From Vanilla planifolia (lineage: Eukaryota; Streptophyta; Magnoliopsida; Asparagales; Orchidaceae): a DNA stretch of 64,000 nt. Under the pieces are notes generated by a model, which was not told the origin of the DNA, searched no databases, and saw nothing but the letters and a program-made list of their open reading frames with translations. Every line of letters starts with the position of its first letter. Position 1 is the first letter of the stretch. Shown one piece after another: positions 36,361 through 49,689 of the stretch. The translations under genes and the position numbers were made by a program. The DNA lies in NCBI GenBank assembly GCA_023846275.1, contig CM043875.1:23006593-23070592 (forward strand), written 5' to 3'.

Positions 36361-37567
36361 GCTCACCTCTAATGGCTCTCCAAAAAGTTGAGATTCAAAT
36401 AAGGCAAGTTTTCTTTAACCTACCTTAGCTGTAATTTATCTAAAGGAAGAAAGAAACTCTTATTATTACAACATATTTTTGGAAAAGATAGCTAGCAAAA
36501 TTATGGGCTAAAAACATCAATTACTCTTGACAGTGCTTAGGTTATCCTCATAAAGCATGTTCTCACTTTGATGACACCCCACACTCTTATTGTGAGATCC
36601 TTCCAAACAATTCTTCATAGCCTTGGAAAGAAATATTAAACAAATTTCTAGGATGACTTAGGACTAGGATATAAATAGAGTTGAAATAGTTAGAGTAAAA
36701 TTTTTTATCTTACTAATAAAGATGATCTTAGTATTAAAAAGTTTGATGATGTTTATGAAGCTTTTAGCCCCAAGGTTTGTTAGAAATTAAAAAATGAAAA
36801 TTTGTTGTGGCCCTACTTTGTGCATGCTAAATAAATATTAAAAATAATTAGTGTGGAATATCAAAAACATGGAAGCATTTATTATGGGTGGGACATATGG
36901 TAGAGTAGCACATGGAAAGAGCAAGTTTGGATCATTGCAACTACTAGTCCTTAATTACAAGTGATCAATTAACTACTACATCAACTTGGAACTTGATAAG
37001 AAAGAAATGGATCATTCTGGACTTCAGGATACAAAAATAGAATAAGTAACTATCTCCCAAGATCTCCATCTTTCAATGGAGGTTGTTCAAATGCATACTT
37101 CCCTTCCTCAACATACAATGTAGGTTGGGAATTCAACTTTCTTTGAAGTGTATTTTTTGCTCCATGATTGATTCAATGGACCACCCTACTTTGTTTTGGA
37201 TGTGAGAGTACATATTAGGTTTGGAAATACTTCTCAAGGATAATTTCTATTTTGTTTCAACATGGCCAATATATTAAGCATACTCTTTGACATTAATGGA
37301 ATTATGGTACTACTAAAATAATTAAAGTGGAAAAAATCACTTTGTTATCGAGCTTTATTTGTTAGGAATTATGGAAGGAAATAAATATGATCCTATTTAA
37401 GGAAAATGTATTTTGATGAATTTGGATCAAAACTTGGTTTCTATTAATGACATAATAGTGAGCACCCTTTTCACTTAAAAATGCCAAGAGGGTCTAACTC
37501 TTGTATCTAGTGGGTTACTTGAAGGTTTCACCAAAATTAGAGTATTGCAAATTACCAAGTTTACTAG

Positions 37568-37900
37568 TTGTCTCATCCTCTCAGTCATTTCAAACTCAAT
37601 GTTGACAATTCAATGAAAGGAAATCTAGGTGTAAACAATGATGTAGGGACACTTAGGAACAATAAGGATTGGATTCATTGGGCATTCTCTTTGAATCATG
37701 ACATTAAAACCAATATGGGTAGTACTACATTAGCAAAGGTACTTTTGAACTTTCTTATGATGAAAATTATCAACATAATTTTAGGTAGCTTCTCCACTCC
37801 TTGGCATTTGCTCCACTTGTCCAAAGCATTAAAGACATTCTTCGAGACAAGACTTTCCAACTACAACATAGTTATAAGGATGAGAATGTAGTTGTTAATG
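37568..37900 (+). pseudogene. LINE RNase H-like relic
   Basis: The open frame reads FKLNVDNSMKGNLGVN, then GTLRNNKDWIHWAFSLNH. This matches the plant LINE RNase H opening (K.N.DGS.KGNPG..G.GG..RN..G....AFS...G..TN). The catalytic D of NVDxS is retained. The frame decays after about 60 residues. Confidence 0.72.
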
Positions 37901-37950
37901 CATTATCACAATTACCAAGTTCCTGTGTCTAGAATCAATACTTGGAAAAC

Positions 37951-39230
37951 AATCAAATTCCTTATTCTATAATGGGTTTTGCAAGGCTTGATCAAGGGAA
38001 TATTCTATACTTGATCAAACATATGGTTATAAATTGAGTACTTAGTAGGAACTTTAGCCAAAGACAAGATTACCACTTTTATCTTGGCTTGCCTTACCAA
38101 TTATTAGAGTTGCAAAATTTTGAGTTTTGGATGTAATCCTTACATGTAACAACTTTTCTTAGTGTCTTGTGTCAACTACTGACTCATGTGGCTAGTGACT
38201 TTGTACACAACTTTTCCTCATGAGCAATAATAGTTGTTGAAAAAAAGACTTAGTTTATATTTGTGAGAAAATTTAAGAGATTATAATGTATTTTGTGACG
38301 CACATATCTTATAATTATGGTACACATTATTAAAGATTATTTAGCTTTATCATTACATTAAATTTTACTTTGGATTGTTGTTATTCTACCACTATGATGT
38401 TGGAGCTTTGAAAATCTATTTTTGATATATTTTTTTGTTGTTTTAATGCATCTTTTATCTATTTATTTTTCAATTCTTGTTACCTCCATCTAATACAATA
38501 TTAGCAACATTACCTTTTTTTACTTTGATTTTTATGTCTTCCCTATCAGCTTTAAAAATGTTAATAAAAGATTTGTCATGTTAGACTCCTATTATAATTA
38601 ATCTATAGTTTTGATTTGAATTTACCCATCAAATTGACTAATAGTTAGAAAATTTTCAAAAGCTATTTGCATGGAAATGTGATAATCATTTTGTTATATT
38701 TTAGATAAGTGAATGAAACATGAAATAATAGCTTAAGAACTTTAATTATATCATGTAATTGGTTTGGAAATATGTTGCAGTAATTTGATTTTGTTGTCAT
38801 AAGCAAACATTTTTATCATATAGTAAAAAATATTTTTGTGTAAAATTATTGAATTTAAATTGTTAGAAATATGCATATAAAATTTTATCACATACATTGA
38901 GTGCACTTGATTTCACAACATAAAAATGCATGTCTCGTTAACTTGCATGAACTTAAAATTAAGAAAAAATGATAAAATTTATAAGCATAATTTTAAAAAC
39001 ATGGATTATCTTAAGGGTATATTTTATAATTATGACAAACATTTTTATACTTATTTATCATATCCATTTGATTAAATTTTATTTTGATTGATGATTTTGT
39101 CAAATCCCATATTTGATCTTGAAACATGAGGTCCTTGGATCCATGTGGCAAAGCTTACTATTAGAGTAAGTTTTTGAGTATTGTCGTGGTAGTAATACTT
39201 GACCCTTGATTTATCATGATCTTGATTTTT
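37951..39230. other. AT-rich spacer, no gene seen
   Basis: No protein motif on either strand. It lies between the LINE at 34-38 kb and the LTR-like segment starting near 39.24 kb. Confidence 0.4.
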
Positions 39231-39235
39231 CATGT

Positions 39236-41000
39236 CTCACTTGGACAAATCAGGAATAAAATCAATAATAATGTCATCCAAGAAAGTATGATGATAAGAC
39301 AATTACCGCAACTCATTATCCAACTATAATAAGTGATTACAAATATTATAATATAAAAGAAAAAATAAATAGTGAAGTGCAACACCACATTATACAAAAT
39401 CTTGATACATCTCCATATAGCTAGAAACTTGATATATCATAATATAGCCATATGCATAAGCACATCTCATAGCAAAATTTTAACCGATTTTAGGTCCATT
39501 TAACTTAGTTATACCCAAAAAGTAATCATACATCTATATTTATTTGATCCTCCATCTTTATGTGGTGTAGCTACATGTCTTAATGACAATATAAAATAAG
39601 CCTCTAATTGGCTAAGTAGATAAATCTTCACAATAATACACAAAAATACATCAATAACATCATAATGAAAAAATAATAGAAGATAAATTTAAATAAAAAT
39701 AAACATGGATTATCAAAGCATGAATATTAGTAATAAAATAAACACTTTTATGTGTACCATTCATGCCATTGGTATCTCATATCCATAAAATTGGTTCATT
39801 AGAAGACCTCTATCAATAAGCACATATACATCACATAGTTGAAAATCATATCATGTCATATACTAGCATAATCCCAAAATTCATGCTAATTTCTTTAGTA
39901 AATAAGGGGCAAGTTAATGACAACTCTTGGCATGAGTTATACTCATATTTAGTCTCTCTAACAAACTAGAGCTAAGTTAGCAACAAATCCTAACATAACT
40001 AGTACCCACACTTAATCTCTATAATAAACTATAAAACAAGTTAGCAATAATCATAAGAGGTTGTAATGCCTAGAAAGAAAATTCATAGCATATTTCAATC
40101 TAATATGATATCATAGCAAATCTCATCAAACCTTTAGCTAAGAATGATATTATAATAAAACCTATATCTCATCATATAATAATATTATGTCATTTGATAT
40201 GATATGATGAGATGATGAGATTTGATATGATATCATATTATATGAAAAATCTTGATTAAATAATTCTTACAGAAGTTTTGATTAGATTTTCTATCCCTAA
40301 TTAGATGATTTGATGGATCATCTTCAAACTCAATCCATGCCAATCGAACAGACGATTGCACCATCTAATTCTACACAAAGACATAAACCTATTATTTTAA
40401 ATACATTTCTTTTTTATGACTATTTCAATATCCACTTTTCAACATAAAATATACAATTTGATCATTATACAAAATCTACAATTTTACAACAATTATAACA
40501 AATTTATAATCTAAACAAAACTATAATTCCTTTGTGCTCTAAATAAGCTTTAAACTCAAAGTAACTCAAGTTATACATGATTTAAAAAGAAATAAATTTC
40601 AAATTCAAAGAAAAGCATGCTAAAAATAGTTACTGTCTTTCCTTTTCATCTTAATAGCTTTGTTAAGTTTCTGAGCTTTCTCTCTCTTTCTCTTCTTCTT
40701 CTCTCTCTAGTTTTCTTTGTTCTTTTTCTCTCTTAATTTCCACAAATTGCTTCTTAGAAAGTATGAAAATCAGTAAGAGAGTTGGGGTAGTAGGCAGCTA
40801 GCTTAAGAAAAACTTAATTAGCTTAATATGCTTATGCATTAATTAATTATTTTTCTAATAAGTCTTTCTTCCAAAACTAATGATTCCTTTGTGTGATAGA
40901 TTTCAAATGAGCAGAGCTTAACCTATAGCAAAGAGTGGGTGTTCGAACAAGGGAAACTATAACCCATGAAACAAGGCAATTTTGGTGATAAACTATTCGA
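39236..41000 (-). repeat. 3' LTR (distal part) of the minus-strand Ty3/gypsy element
   Basis: About 39.24-40.25 kb aligns in parallel with about 51.08-52.12 kb. Shared segments include CACATTATACAAAATC, ACTTGATA, AGCCTCTAATTGG versus AGTCTCTAATTAG, AAGACCTC, TTTAGTCTCTCT and TAATATTATG. The rest, to about 41.0 kb, is assigned by position. It includes a purine-rich strip (GAGAGAGAAGAAG on the minus strand, about 40.68-40.73 kb) of the kind often seen near transcription starts in LTRs. The remaining start of this LTR appears to lie beyond the LINE insertion, at 46.27-46.54 kb. Confidence 0.7.
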
Positions 41001-41049
41001 CGAGTTGCTACACTGAATCGTTGACACCAACAGTTTTTGTGTCAGGTTA

Positions 41050-42092
41050 GTGTTTTTTCCCTATTCTGATTACTTAGTGCTTGCTCTTAGGCCTTTCGGC
41101 CTTGAGAGTCTCATCTCATGGTGGGTCAAGGTGGGTTTTCCACTCCCAATCAATCCTTTTTCTGAGGTGCTCAGTGCACCTAAGAGCACTTCCCCAATCA
41201 AAGTCAAGTCTGTGACTTCATTTAAAGGCAACCCTAAAGTAGTATTTGAAGAAGAGGGTGTCTTGAAGATAGCTGTCCCATTTAAATTCACCTCGATAGG
41301 GAAATATTCACACAATCTTCCATTCATGGATACCTTATGCTCAAAATTTAAGAAACTTTGATTCATCGGATTGTTCTTGGTGGGATTTCTGGATCACCAC
41401 CATATCCTCATTTGTTTCTCTTTAGAAGAAGATTACCTGCGATGCTGGTTATATAGAGTTTGGTTCATAGTTGAATTCTAGATGCATGTTCTTAAATGGA
41501 ATCCAAACTTTTAGCTTAACTTTGATCCCTCATTGGCTTCTTTTGAATATCTTCCCATTCAACACTTCAACAGACTGACACTTTACTCTCTGGGATCAGC
41601 TACAAAAACCCTACTCAAACTGGATGTTGCTGTCATCAATTTATCAAGACTGCACGTTGCAAGAGTATGTGTAGAAGTAGACTTGGCTAATTTCTCACAG
41701 CTCACATTAGAATTTCTAAAAAGTAGGAGAGCAATAACTGTTTTTGAGAAAAAGTGATATATGACAATTTACCAAGTTACTGCAAGGGTTGCTACAAACA
41801 AATGCATGTTATTCATCAAAGAAAACAAAATAAGAAAAATAAAATTCCAAATGAAGAACCTGGTGTGACCCTAAGCATGTCTTCATCCACCTCTTTCCAA
41901 TTACTACTAAATGCAGAGGCTTTAATAATTCAAGAACCTCAGGTTGCTAAGGAAAATCCTGCTGCTCATTTATTAGTTGCTGATAAGACTCTGAACTTGT
42001 TTCATAGCTCCGTCAAACCTATAATAGAAGGAAATTTATGTGTTGAACACAACAACTGGGTCCTCAACGCTTCACTTAAGAGCAAATCCTAG
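41050..42092 (+). pseudogene. LINE ORF1 relic
   Basis: Three successive open segments. The first (41050-41361) contains KGNPKVVFEEEGVLKIAVPF, the second (41533-41757) contains TLYSLGSATKTLLKLDVAV, equivalent to the LGS..G.PL.lD region of DUF4283 proteins. The third begins IYDNLPSYCKGCYKQMHVIH, the usual Y..LP.FC..C...GH zinc-binding end of ORF1. Stops and frame changes lie between them. Confidence 0.75.
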
Positions 42093-42417
42093 CTCTCGAA
42101 CACAGCTGTCCAATTCATCCGATCTCAGATGATTACAAACTTCTGAGTAAGAAAAAAAATGGAATCTAGAATGGATGCTTCCCTATCAAGCTTTTCAGTA
42201 TAACTTCCCAGGTGATAGAATATTCTTCAATGATTAAAAAACTTTAGCAGAGAATTTTAGGATAGAACAACTGGTTCTGGAAATTTTCAACTTTTAGAAG
42301 AAAGATTTACACTAGTATCCAATAGAAAAGCCAGGAAAAGAAAAAGGAAATCAAATAAGCCAAGTAATCCAAGGCACTAGAAGAAGTTCTAGAGCCATTC
42401 AAATGGCCAAAAATTAA

Positions 42418-43160
42418 GACCAACATGTCCAATTTCCTCTTATGGAATATTAAGGGGGCAGTGGGCAAAGAAAATTAGATTTTGACTATTACAAATGCAA
42501 TTCATCAAATAAAATCTAGGTGCTTTGAAAAAAGTACTTCTCTAGTCAAGTTGTGCTCAATAAGGAGCAATTCATTCATTTGTTTGTGAAACACAATGAA
42601 TGGAATGCTCATGTGAGCTATTCTTTTGTTTATGTTAAGTGTTCCTTTGTTGAAGGAAGGAATTTATGGTAGGATCTGAAATCAGTTGCTGATGCTTCCA
42701 ACATTCCTTGGCCAATTGGATGAGACTTCCGCATGATTGCCTCTTTAAATGAGTACAAAGGCCATTCCAGTAATAAGCTTAGAACCATTCTACAATTCAC
42801 AGAATGTATACACTATTGTTGCACTCTTGGAGTGGTCCCTTTCTTAAGAAGTTGCTGTACTTGGGGTGTGAGAAAAGTGATATAGGCATGGAAAAAATTA
42901 GATAGAGATCTTGTGAACTAGGAATGGATCATTACCATTCCATCTGTAGTAATCAAAGCTTCCTCGGATCGTGTTCCTCTATTTCTAAATTTCCCTAAGG
43001 AGACCTATTCAGCTCCTAGATAGTTTAAGTTTAAGAATATGTGGATTAGCAATCAATCCTTTCTGTCTACTGTAGAGCAAAACTAGAAGCTACCTATCGC
43101 TAGTTATGGTATAAGTGTGCTGGCCTTTAAATTAAAATTCCTTAAAACCTATCTCAAAAA
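42418..43160 (+). pseudogene. LINE endonuclease relic
   Basis: Begins MSNFLLWNIKGAVGKEN, matching the L1 endonuclease opening (LLWNIRGIG). An equivalent of the GDFN motif follows near 42.72 kb (GxDFRMIASLNEYKGHSSN), then RSCCTWGVRKVI near 42.85 kb. Several in-frame stops are present. Confidence 0.72.
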
Positions 43161-43579
43161 ATCGAATAAATTGTATCTTGCAACGTTTTTTATACATTAA
43201 GGACTGCAGAAGAATAGGTTCTTCAAAAAGAGGTTCTTTCCGAAATGAGGACTTGTGGTTGGAATTATCGAAAGCACAAGATCACCTTCTCTCCTCCCTT
43301 AAAAATGAGGAACAATTTTGGCATCAAAAGGCTAGATTCAGATGGTTAAAAGAGGGTGAAAGAAACATGCAATGCTTTCATGCTATGGTTTACTAGCAGT
43401 AATGTAATCTCAAAAAAGTTTTAAGGACTCCTAAGGTAACTAGGTTGAGGAAAAAGATAAGATTGCTAGAGTAGCAATTAAATACCACCAGTTTCTGCTA
43501 TTGGCTACTTCTGGGTCCAAAAATGCTTCCCTTCGTAGCTCTATTCCTCCTCTTGTGACTTCGAAGAACAACCATAATC

Positions 43580-44660
43580 TATTACAAGATGTCACTGTAG
43601 ACAAAATTAAGCATATCATATTCAGATGGACTCACAAAGCACTTCAGGACTAGATGATTTCAATGAGGTTATTTATACACACAATTGGGAAGTGATTGCA
43701 CAAGATGTATTAGATGCAACAATGGGTTTTCTTGCTGGTTCTTTAATCCCAAAAGGAATTTCCAGTACCAATTTAGTATTAATTTCAAAGAAATATATTC
43801 CAACAATGTTTATTGGATGTAGACACAAATGCTTGTGCTGTTTTATTAAGAAACTTTTTTCTAAATTACTGATTACTAGATTTCAAAAAATTCCTTCTTT
43901 CTTATCTCCTAAGCAATTAGGTTTTGTGAAAGATAAGGACATCATTGAGAAAATCCTCATAGAGGAGGAATTAGTAGACACCATTGACAGGAAAGTTAGA
44001 GGAAATAACTGCATTTTAAAACTTGATTTAAGGAACACATTCGACAGCCTATCCTAGGATTTCTTAAGGCAAGTTCTATCTAAGTTCAGCTTTGAAGGTA
44101 GATTAATTAAGTTAATTATGAATATTCTTTGAACAATTGGTTTTCAATCATTATCAATGTTAAGAGCAATAGGTATTTTTAGGCTTCTCGGGGCCTCAAA
44201 CAAGGTAATCCTCTCTATCAACTCAAGTGTTCAGTCACGTCTTGAAAAACTCCTTTCTCCAAGGCAATGTTCTAAATTATGCAACTAGCGTTTTGCTGAA
44301 CATATCCTATTTGAGATTTGTAGATGAGTTAATTATATTCACCAAGAGTGATAAGAAATTGGTTATTAACATAATGAGCTTTCTATTAGAATTCTAAGGT
44401 AACTTAGGTCTACAAATAAATTCTCAAAAAAGATTTTTCGTATGCAGCAACAAACTCAAATCAAGGCAAATTAGAATTCTTAGTTAGATATTAGGTTTCA
44501 AGAGGGACAAACTTCCAATTAATTATGGAGGATGCCCTCTATTAAAGGAAAGGATAAAAGTGATGCATTTTCAACACTTAAATGTGAAAATAAGTAATAA
44601 GATGACTGGCTAGAAAAAAAAAGTTTACTTTCCATAGGTGAGAGGCTAATAAAACAAGTG
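43580..44660 (+). pseudogene. LINE reverse-transcriptase relic
   Basis: An open frame of 143 residues (43626-44057) contains STNLVLISKKYIPTMF, LSPKQLGFVKDKDIIEKILI and CILKLDLRNTFDSLS, which is motif A (KLDxxKAFD). After a stop, RQVLSKFSFEGRLIKLIMNI continues, then RGLKQG-like residues. YLRFVDELIIFTKSDK stands where YADDLIIFSK is expected, so the catalytic YADD is mutated to FVDE. Confidence 0.88.
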
Positions 44661-45114
44661 CTTTCTTTAATTTCAATGTATTCTTTGATGGCTTTTTACT
44701 CTCCATAAAAAATTCTTAAAAGAATAAAGAGACTTATGAATTTGAATTTTGATTGGGACATTCAAAGCATAGCCATAGACATAATTGGGGCGACTATAAG
44801 AAAGTTTGCTTCCTGATTAAGGAAAATGGCTTGGGATTAAAGAAGTTGGATGAGGTAATGGTAGCATTCAAAGCTCTATTGGATGGTTCACACTTCCACT
44901 TCATTGTCAGCTCTTTCATGCAATGAACATTTTATTTCAGAAGAACAAAAATTGCAACCTCTGCAACATAGAATCACATGCAAACAATCAGGAAAATTAT
45001 AATGAATTACATGAAGTTCTCTTAAATTACTAGTTCTGGCTGTTGGATGCTAACAACTGATAACAAATTTAGTAAAAATGCTTAGAAGTAAAGGATTGAT
45101 ACTAAATCAAGTAG

Positions 45115-45320
45115 TGAATATGGAATAACAAGATTCCACTAAAAATTTCAATTTTTATGTGGAGGATTCTCAACAAACTGTTTCCCTTCCCAGAGGTCTT
45201 ACACAAAATCAACTTTCAACTAGTAGATAAGTGTCCTTTCTTCCCAAATGAATATTCATTGGAGCATGCTTTTGTAGGTCAAGTATGTAGCTTTTGTAAA
45301 CTTCTTGGAAATAGATGATG
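45115..45320 (+). pseudogene. LINE zf-RVT relic
   Basis: Reads IWNNKIPLKISIFMWRILNK, then KCPFFPNEYSLEHAFVGQ, the zf-RVT pattern (W..KIP.KI..F.WR......KC..C....E...H.F..C) found between RT and RNase H in plant LINEs. Confidence 0.85.
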
Positions 45321-45654
45321 CAAAATTAAATAACAAATAACTAATGTTATAGCATTGGTGGAGTTACAGCTCTACAAATTCTGCAAGAGATGAAGTTATG
45401 CATTTGCTACCTTCACTCATTTGTTAGAATTTGAAAAGTCACAATTTGAGGTTTTTTGAGGAGACTAATCTATCGATAAGCAGCGTTATAATAATGTTTT
45501 ATATAATTGCTGTAACATATTTCAATGCTTTCTTTGAGACAAAGTATTCAAATAGATTTATCATAGTTTCCTGAAATGTTTCAATATGATTTCGTTCATC
45601 CCTTCTCTAAAATCAAATGCAAAAGTCTTCAAATTGTGAAATGGCTATCTCCTC

Positions 45655-46075
45655 CTAACAATTTTGTAAAATAGAATATTGATGTTTCGGCTCGAGGCAA
45701 CCATCATCTTGTCAATTATGGTGGGATTATTCATAATTGTTTGGGTCATTCATTAAAAGCTTTTTCTATATTTGTTGGCCTTAAATCAAACATGGAAGTG
45801 GAAGGATTAGCATAATCATTGGGGCTGTAATTATGTAAAAAGTTGGGGGATTCCAATATTATTGTGGAATTGTGTTGTAAAACAGTTTTGGACATGGTTC
45901 AAGGCAAGTTGCCAATCCATGGAAGATGCTTAGCAATAACCAACAAATTAAGTAGTTGATCGATTTTAAAGTCATTCACTTTCAACATATTTCAAAGAGG
46001 GAAATGAAGTGGCAAATTATCTTGCTCAAATGGAAATCAACAACCTCCAATCCAACATTCCAAACTAATGCAAGT
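45655..46075 (+). pseudogene. LINE RNase H relic
   Basis: Reads NIDVSARGNHHLVNYGGIIH, then NCLGHSLKAFSIFVGLKSNM, later FQRGNEVANYLAQM. This covers the start (N.DGSA.GN....GGI.R) and the end (R..N.VAD.LA) of the RNase H domain. One stop and one frame change were seen between them. Confidence 0.85.
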
Positions 46076-46270
46076 CTCTCAGCAAGATGGGTAATATACA
46101 AGTTTCACATTTAAGAACTATATGCAAGATGAACATTCTTGTCAAAGGCTTAGTATTTAAGGGTGTTGTGAACTTTTGGTTCACCTTTATTGTGCTGATT
46201 GTAATGTAATTCCAATACTATAAATCTTTCTTTATTGTAATAAAAATATATGCTACCAAAAAAATTCATA

Positions 46271-46541
46271 ATAAGCATATATGACCTCCAAAAATTATAA
46301 ATAACCATTGGACTCATCTTGTGTGCTTTATCCAAATATATATTCTTTTTAAAATTTTAAAATATTTTCCATAATAGTGCGTTCAATAATACACTTCACA
46401 AAATTTACCAATTTCACTTTTCATACTCAAATGTCTCTTATCCATCATTCCAAAACTAATGCACTAAAATCATTTGCATCTTTATTTATCATATTTATAT
46501 AATTTAAATAGATTTATATAAAAAAAATTTCAAGGTGATAT
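46271..46541 (-). repeat. 3' LTR (proximal part) of the gypsy element, cut by the LINE
   Basis: On the minus strand the integrase reading ends near 46.56 kb. A purine tract, GATGAGGAGAA (46543-46553), follows and looks like a polypurine tract; then TATCACCTTGAAATTTT starts the putative LTR. Only about 270 bases remain before the A-rich 3' end of the LINE. Confidence 0.55.
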
Positions 46542-46554
46542 ATTTCTCCTCATC

Positions 46555-47640
46555 TTACAAAAATTTTATCCTCTAAATTTAAAACAATGTTGAATATCTT
46601 TCCAATATTTGTGATTCACTTCACTTGAAGCTTATTACTTAAATCAATTTTGCCATTAAATTTGGACATTGGTAATACTTTATTTCTAAATTATTTCTTC
46701 TTCTATCAAGAATTTGCATTAGTATTTCTTTGTAAGTCATATTTAGTTGAATTTCATTATTTATGATATTATAGCTAATGAGAACATGAAACATATTATA
46801 CATATTGGTTAATTGTGATGGCGATGCTATGTAGTCCTCCGTCCAATTCTTACCAAAATTTGAAATAATCCAATATACATGGACTTCAACTTACCAACCT
46901 TATTAAATTATAAAATCCTTTTTATTGGATTTACTATTATAAATACATGATTCTCTTCTTAAAATTCAATATCTTTATATTGTGCATCAAGGTATTTTCT
47001 TTGTTCATCTTAGGCTATTTAAATTCTTTCACAAATAGTCTGTATCATTTACGTTACTTCATCAACAAATTCAAAGCCAATAATTGGCCTTTTCTTATCT
47101 TCATACTAAATTATTATTAATATTTTCTTCTATATAGTGTTTCATATAGTGTCATACAAATAGTAGATTGATAGGTTTTATTATATGTAAATTCTACTAA
47201 TGGTAGATAATTTACCCAAATTTCTCTAAAATTTAATATACAAAATCTTAAAAAAAAAATTCCAATATTTTAATAGTTCTTTTTATTTGACCGTCCATGT
47301 ACCGATGGAATGTAACACTAAATCTTACTTGTGTGGCAAAAGCTTGATGTTTCAAAAGTTTGAAATATACTTTGTATCTTGACTTAAAATAATCACCCTT
47401 TGTATATCATAAAATTTAACAATTTGTTTCATATACATTTTAGCCAATCCATTTGTTTGATATGTTATCTTAGTTGGCAACAATTATATTGATTTAGTTA
47501 ATTTAAAAATTATCATCTAAATAAAATCATGACTTAAATGATGATCTAAGCAACCCAATAACAAAATTCATAACAATGTCTTCTTAATTTCATTTTGGTA
47601 TAGCCAAGGGTTGTAAAAACCTACTAATTCTCCAATATTA
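46555..47640 (-). pseudogene. Gypsy integrase relic
   Basis: Minus-strand core: KLTKSIxLLPTKITYQTNGL, then KMYMKQIVKFYDIQRVIILS, then TFHRYMDGQIKRTIKILE in place of FHPQTDGQSERTIQ. C-terminal part: NMYNMFHVLISYNIINNEIQ, then LNMTYKEILMQILDRRR, then a last EDKIFVR. The order and spacing follow Ty3/gypsy integrases that have this ILDR tail. Confidence 0.85.
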
Positions 47641-48739
47641 TCCTTTAATTTGTAGATGAACTAAAAATTTATGGGCTCAACCCATTACATCTTGTTCCAT
47701 ATGTGGCTAGTGATACCTTTTGTTTCAATTCTTGATAATTTTGATCTTCACATGGATGTTTGAAGTATTGTGAATTGTGTGCTTCATTCAGTAGTTGCAA
47801 TGATAGCTACTTTTGTGTGCTTCATTCAATAGTTGCAATGATAGCTACTTCTATTAAGGGATATATAATATGTTTTGAAAACTCATTGATCCATTCTCAT
47901 CTAATTTAAACTCAAAAATCCATTTGAATCAACTTCTATAATTCTAAGTCTTTCTTTTGATTTTCTTTTATTAATTATAACCAATATGTTATTATTGATA
48001 ATTGAAATAACAAATCAACACTTATCCATATTTTTTTTCCTATTATAATTTATTTAATTAAAAAAAAATAACTTCTCATGTTCTTGAGTCAACACCATAT
48101 CGATAATTGTTTTTCTACTTAACTTATTAGCAATACCATTAGTTTTTCTTAGATGATAAATAATGTTCATATCATAACCTTTAATAAACTCAAGAGACCT
48201 TCTCTATCATAAATCCAATTATTTTATAAAGATATATTTTATACTTTGATGATTAGTATATATTTTATATTTAATCCCGTATAAATAATGTTTCTTAAAT
48301 TTTTAAAGCATATATATTTTGTATTAATTCTATTTCATGCATAAGATAGTTCTTTCTATAGGAATTCAACTGATGTGATGTATATGTAATTACCTTTCCA
48401 AATTGCATATGAACACATGCAAATCTCTAAAAAGATGAATTTTATTTACCTTTTCACTTCTAGCAATGCCAAAATTAGAGAAAAAATCAATTTATCTTTT
48501 AGTATTTAGAAACTATTCCCACATGCAAAGTCAAATTAGTCAATAATGAACTTATAAAGTTTCATATACCATCCTAACATTCTCATGAAAATTTAAATCT
48601 CAAACATTATGGTAGGTTTAGATCAGTCTATAATTACTAAAATCTTTTGAGGATCCATTGATATTTTCTCTACACTAATCACATATTCTAAAAGTACAAC
48701 ACTTGATAATTAGAATTCACACTTAAAGACCTTGGCACA

Positions 48740-49190
48740 TAATTTATGTTCCCTCAAGTTGTATAATATTATATATAGATACCTAATATGCTCCTTTGAA
48801 TTCTTCAAATACATACATACATCATTAATAAATATTGTAACAAATTAATCTAAATATTTCTTAGAAATAATCTTCATCAAATTTATAAATGATGTAGGAG
48901 TATTGGTCAATCCAAAGGTAACATTAAAAACTTGTACTCACATGTAGTACAAAATATTATTTTTGAAACTTCTTACTTAATCCTTAATTGAAGATAAGTT
49001 GACCTCAAATTTTTAAAATATTATTCCACTTTAAAGTTGAACTAAAAAATAATTTATTCTTGGTATAGGATATTAATTCTTAGAAGTGATTTTATTGATT
49101 TTTCTATAGTCTAGACACATCCTGAATTCATCTTTTTTCTTAATAAGGTGAAACACTCAATATAATGGAATCTTTCTCTAATAATTTTTG
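48740..49190 (-). pseudogene. Gypsy reverse-transcriptase relic
   Basis: Minus-strand pieces: VFHLIKKKDEFRMCLDYRKI, then NKITSKN and YPIPRIN, corresponding to [27 protein letters not shown] and YPLPRID in active elements. Later come IFCTTCEYKFLMLPLD (TRYGHYEFLVMPFG) and FVTIFINDVCMYLKNSKEH (FVIVFIDDILVYSK...H); the YxDD-type box IDD is changed to IND. Confidence 0.85.
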
Positions 49191-49689
49191 TATACAAACC
49201 TATACCTCTTATAGTTTAGTTAGAGCCATTCTATAAGGAGGTTTAGAAATTGGCTTAACTCCTAAAATCGATTAAATTTGTAGGACTCTTAAGGGGTTAA
49301 TCTTAGAAATGTATCTATAAAATATCTAAATATTCACATACAATTAGTATTTCTTGTGGTTTAGAAAAGTTCTTATTTGTGTTTATTAATGATATTAAAT
49401 ATCCCTTGCATCCCTTATCTAATAATTTTGTGCTTGTTGTTGCATTGATATGGACTTCTCTTCTTTTACCAAAATAAATCAAATCTACTTCACATGGTAT
49501 TTTTATTCTTACTTTGTTTTCTCAAAAATCTATTGATATTTGATGTTCAAATAACTAATTTTTATCTAATATAACATCAAAGCTCATTTTGGTAAAATAA
49601 TTAATTGAATAAAAATTTGTTTCCTCTATCTCAATTTCTCCCTAAATATATTTTTCTAACTTGACCTTATTTTATTAGTTAATTTCACT

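Larger units (their letters stand above)
34200..37950 (+). mobile_element. Degenerate LINE (L1-like) retrotransposon: endonuclease, RT, RNase H
   Basis: The plus strand gives an endonuclease start near 34.24 kb (ALLWNVQGMIDKE) and a later endonuclease motif near 34.62 kb (GKEFNVIATMNKYEG, equivalent to GDFN). The RT follows from about 35.43 to 36.35 kb and an RNase H-like segment from 37.57 to 37.9 kb. Stops and frameshifts are frequent. No ORF1 was clearly seen. The 3' end is not sharply defined. Confidence 0.83.
41000..46270 (+). mobile_element. Near-complete but dead LINE (L1-like) retrotransposon
   Basis: All plant LINE modules occur in order on the plus strand: ORF1 (41.05-42.09 kb), endonuclease (from 42.42 kb), RT (43.6-44.66 kb), zf-RVT (45.12-45.32 kb) and RNase H (45.66-46.07 kb). 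The 3' end is A-rich near 46.24-46.27 kb (GTAATAAAAATATATGC, then CCAAAAAAA). Multiple stops make it inactive. It seems to have inserted into the 3' LTR of the surrounding gypsy element. Confidence 0.87.
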
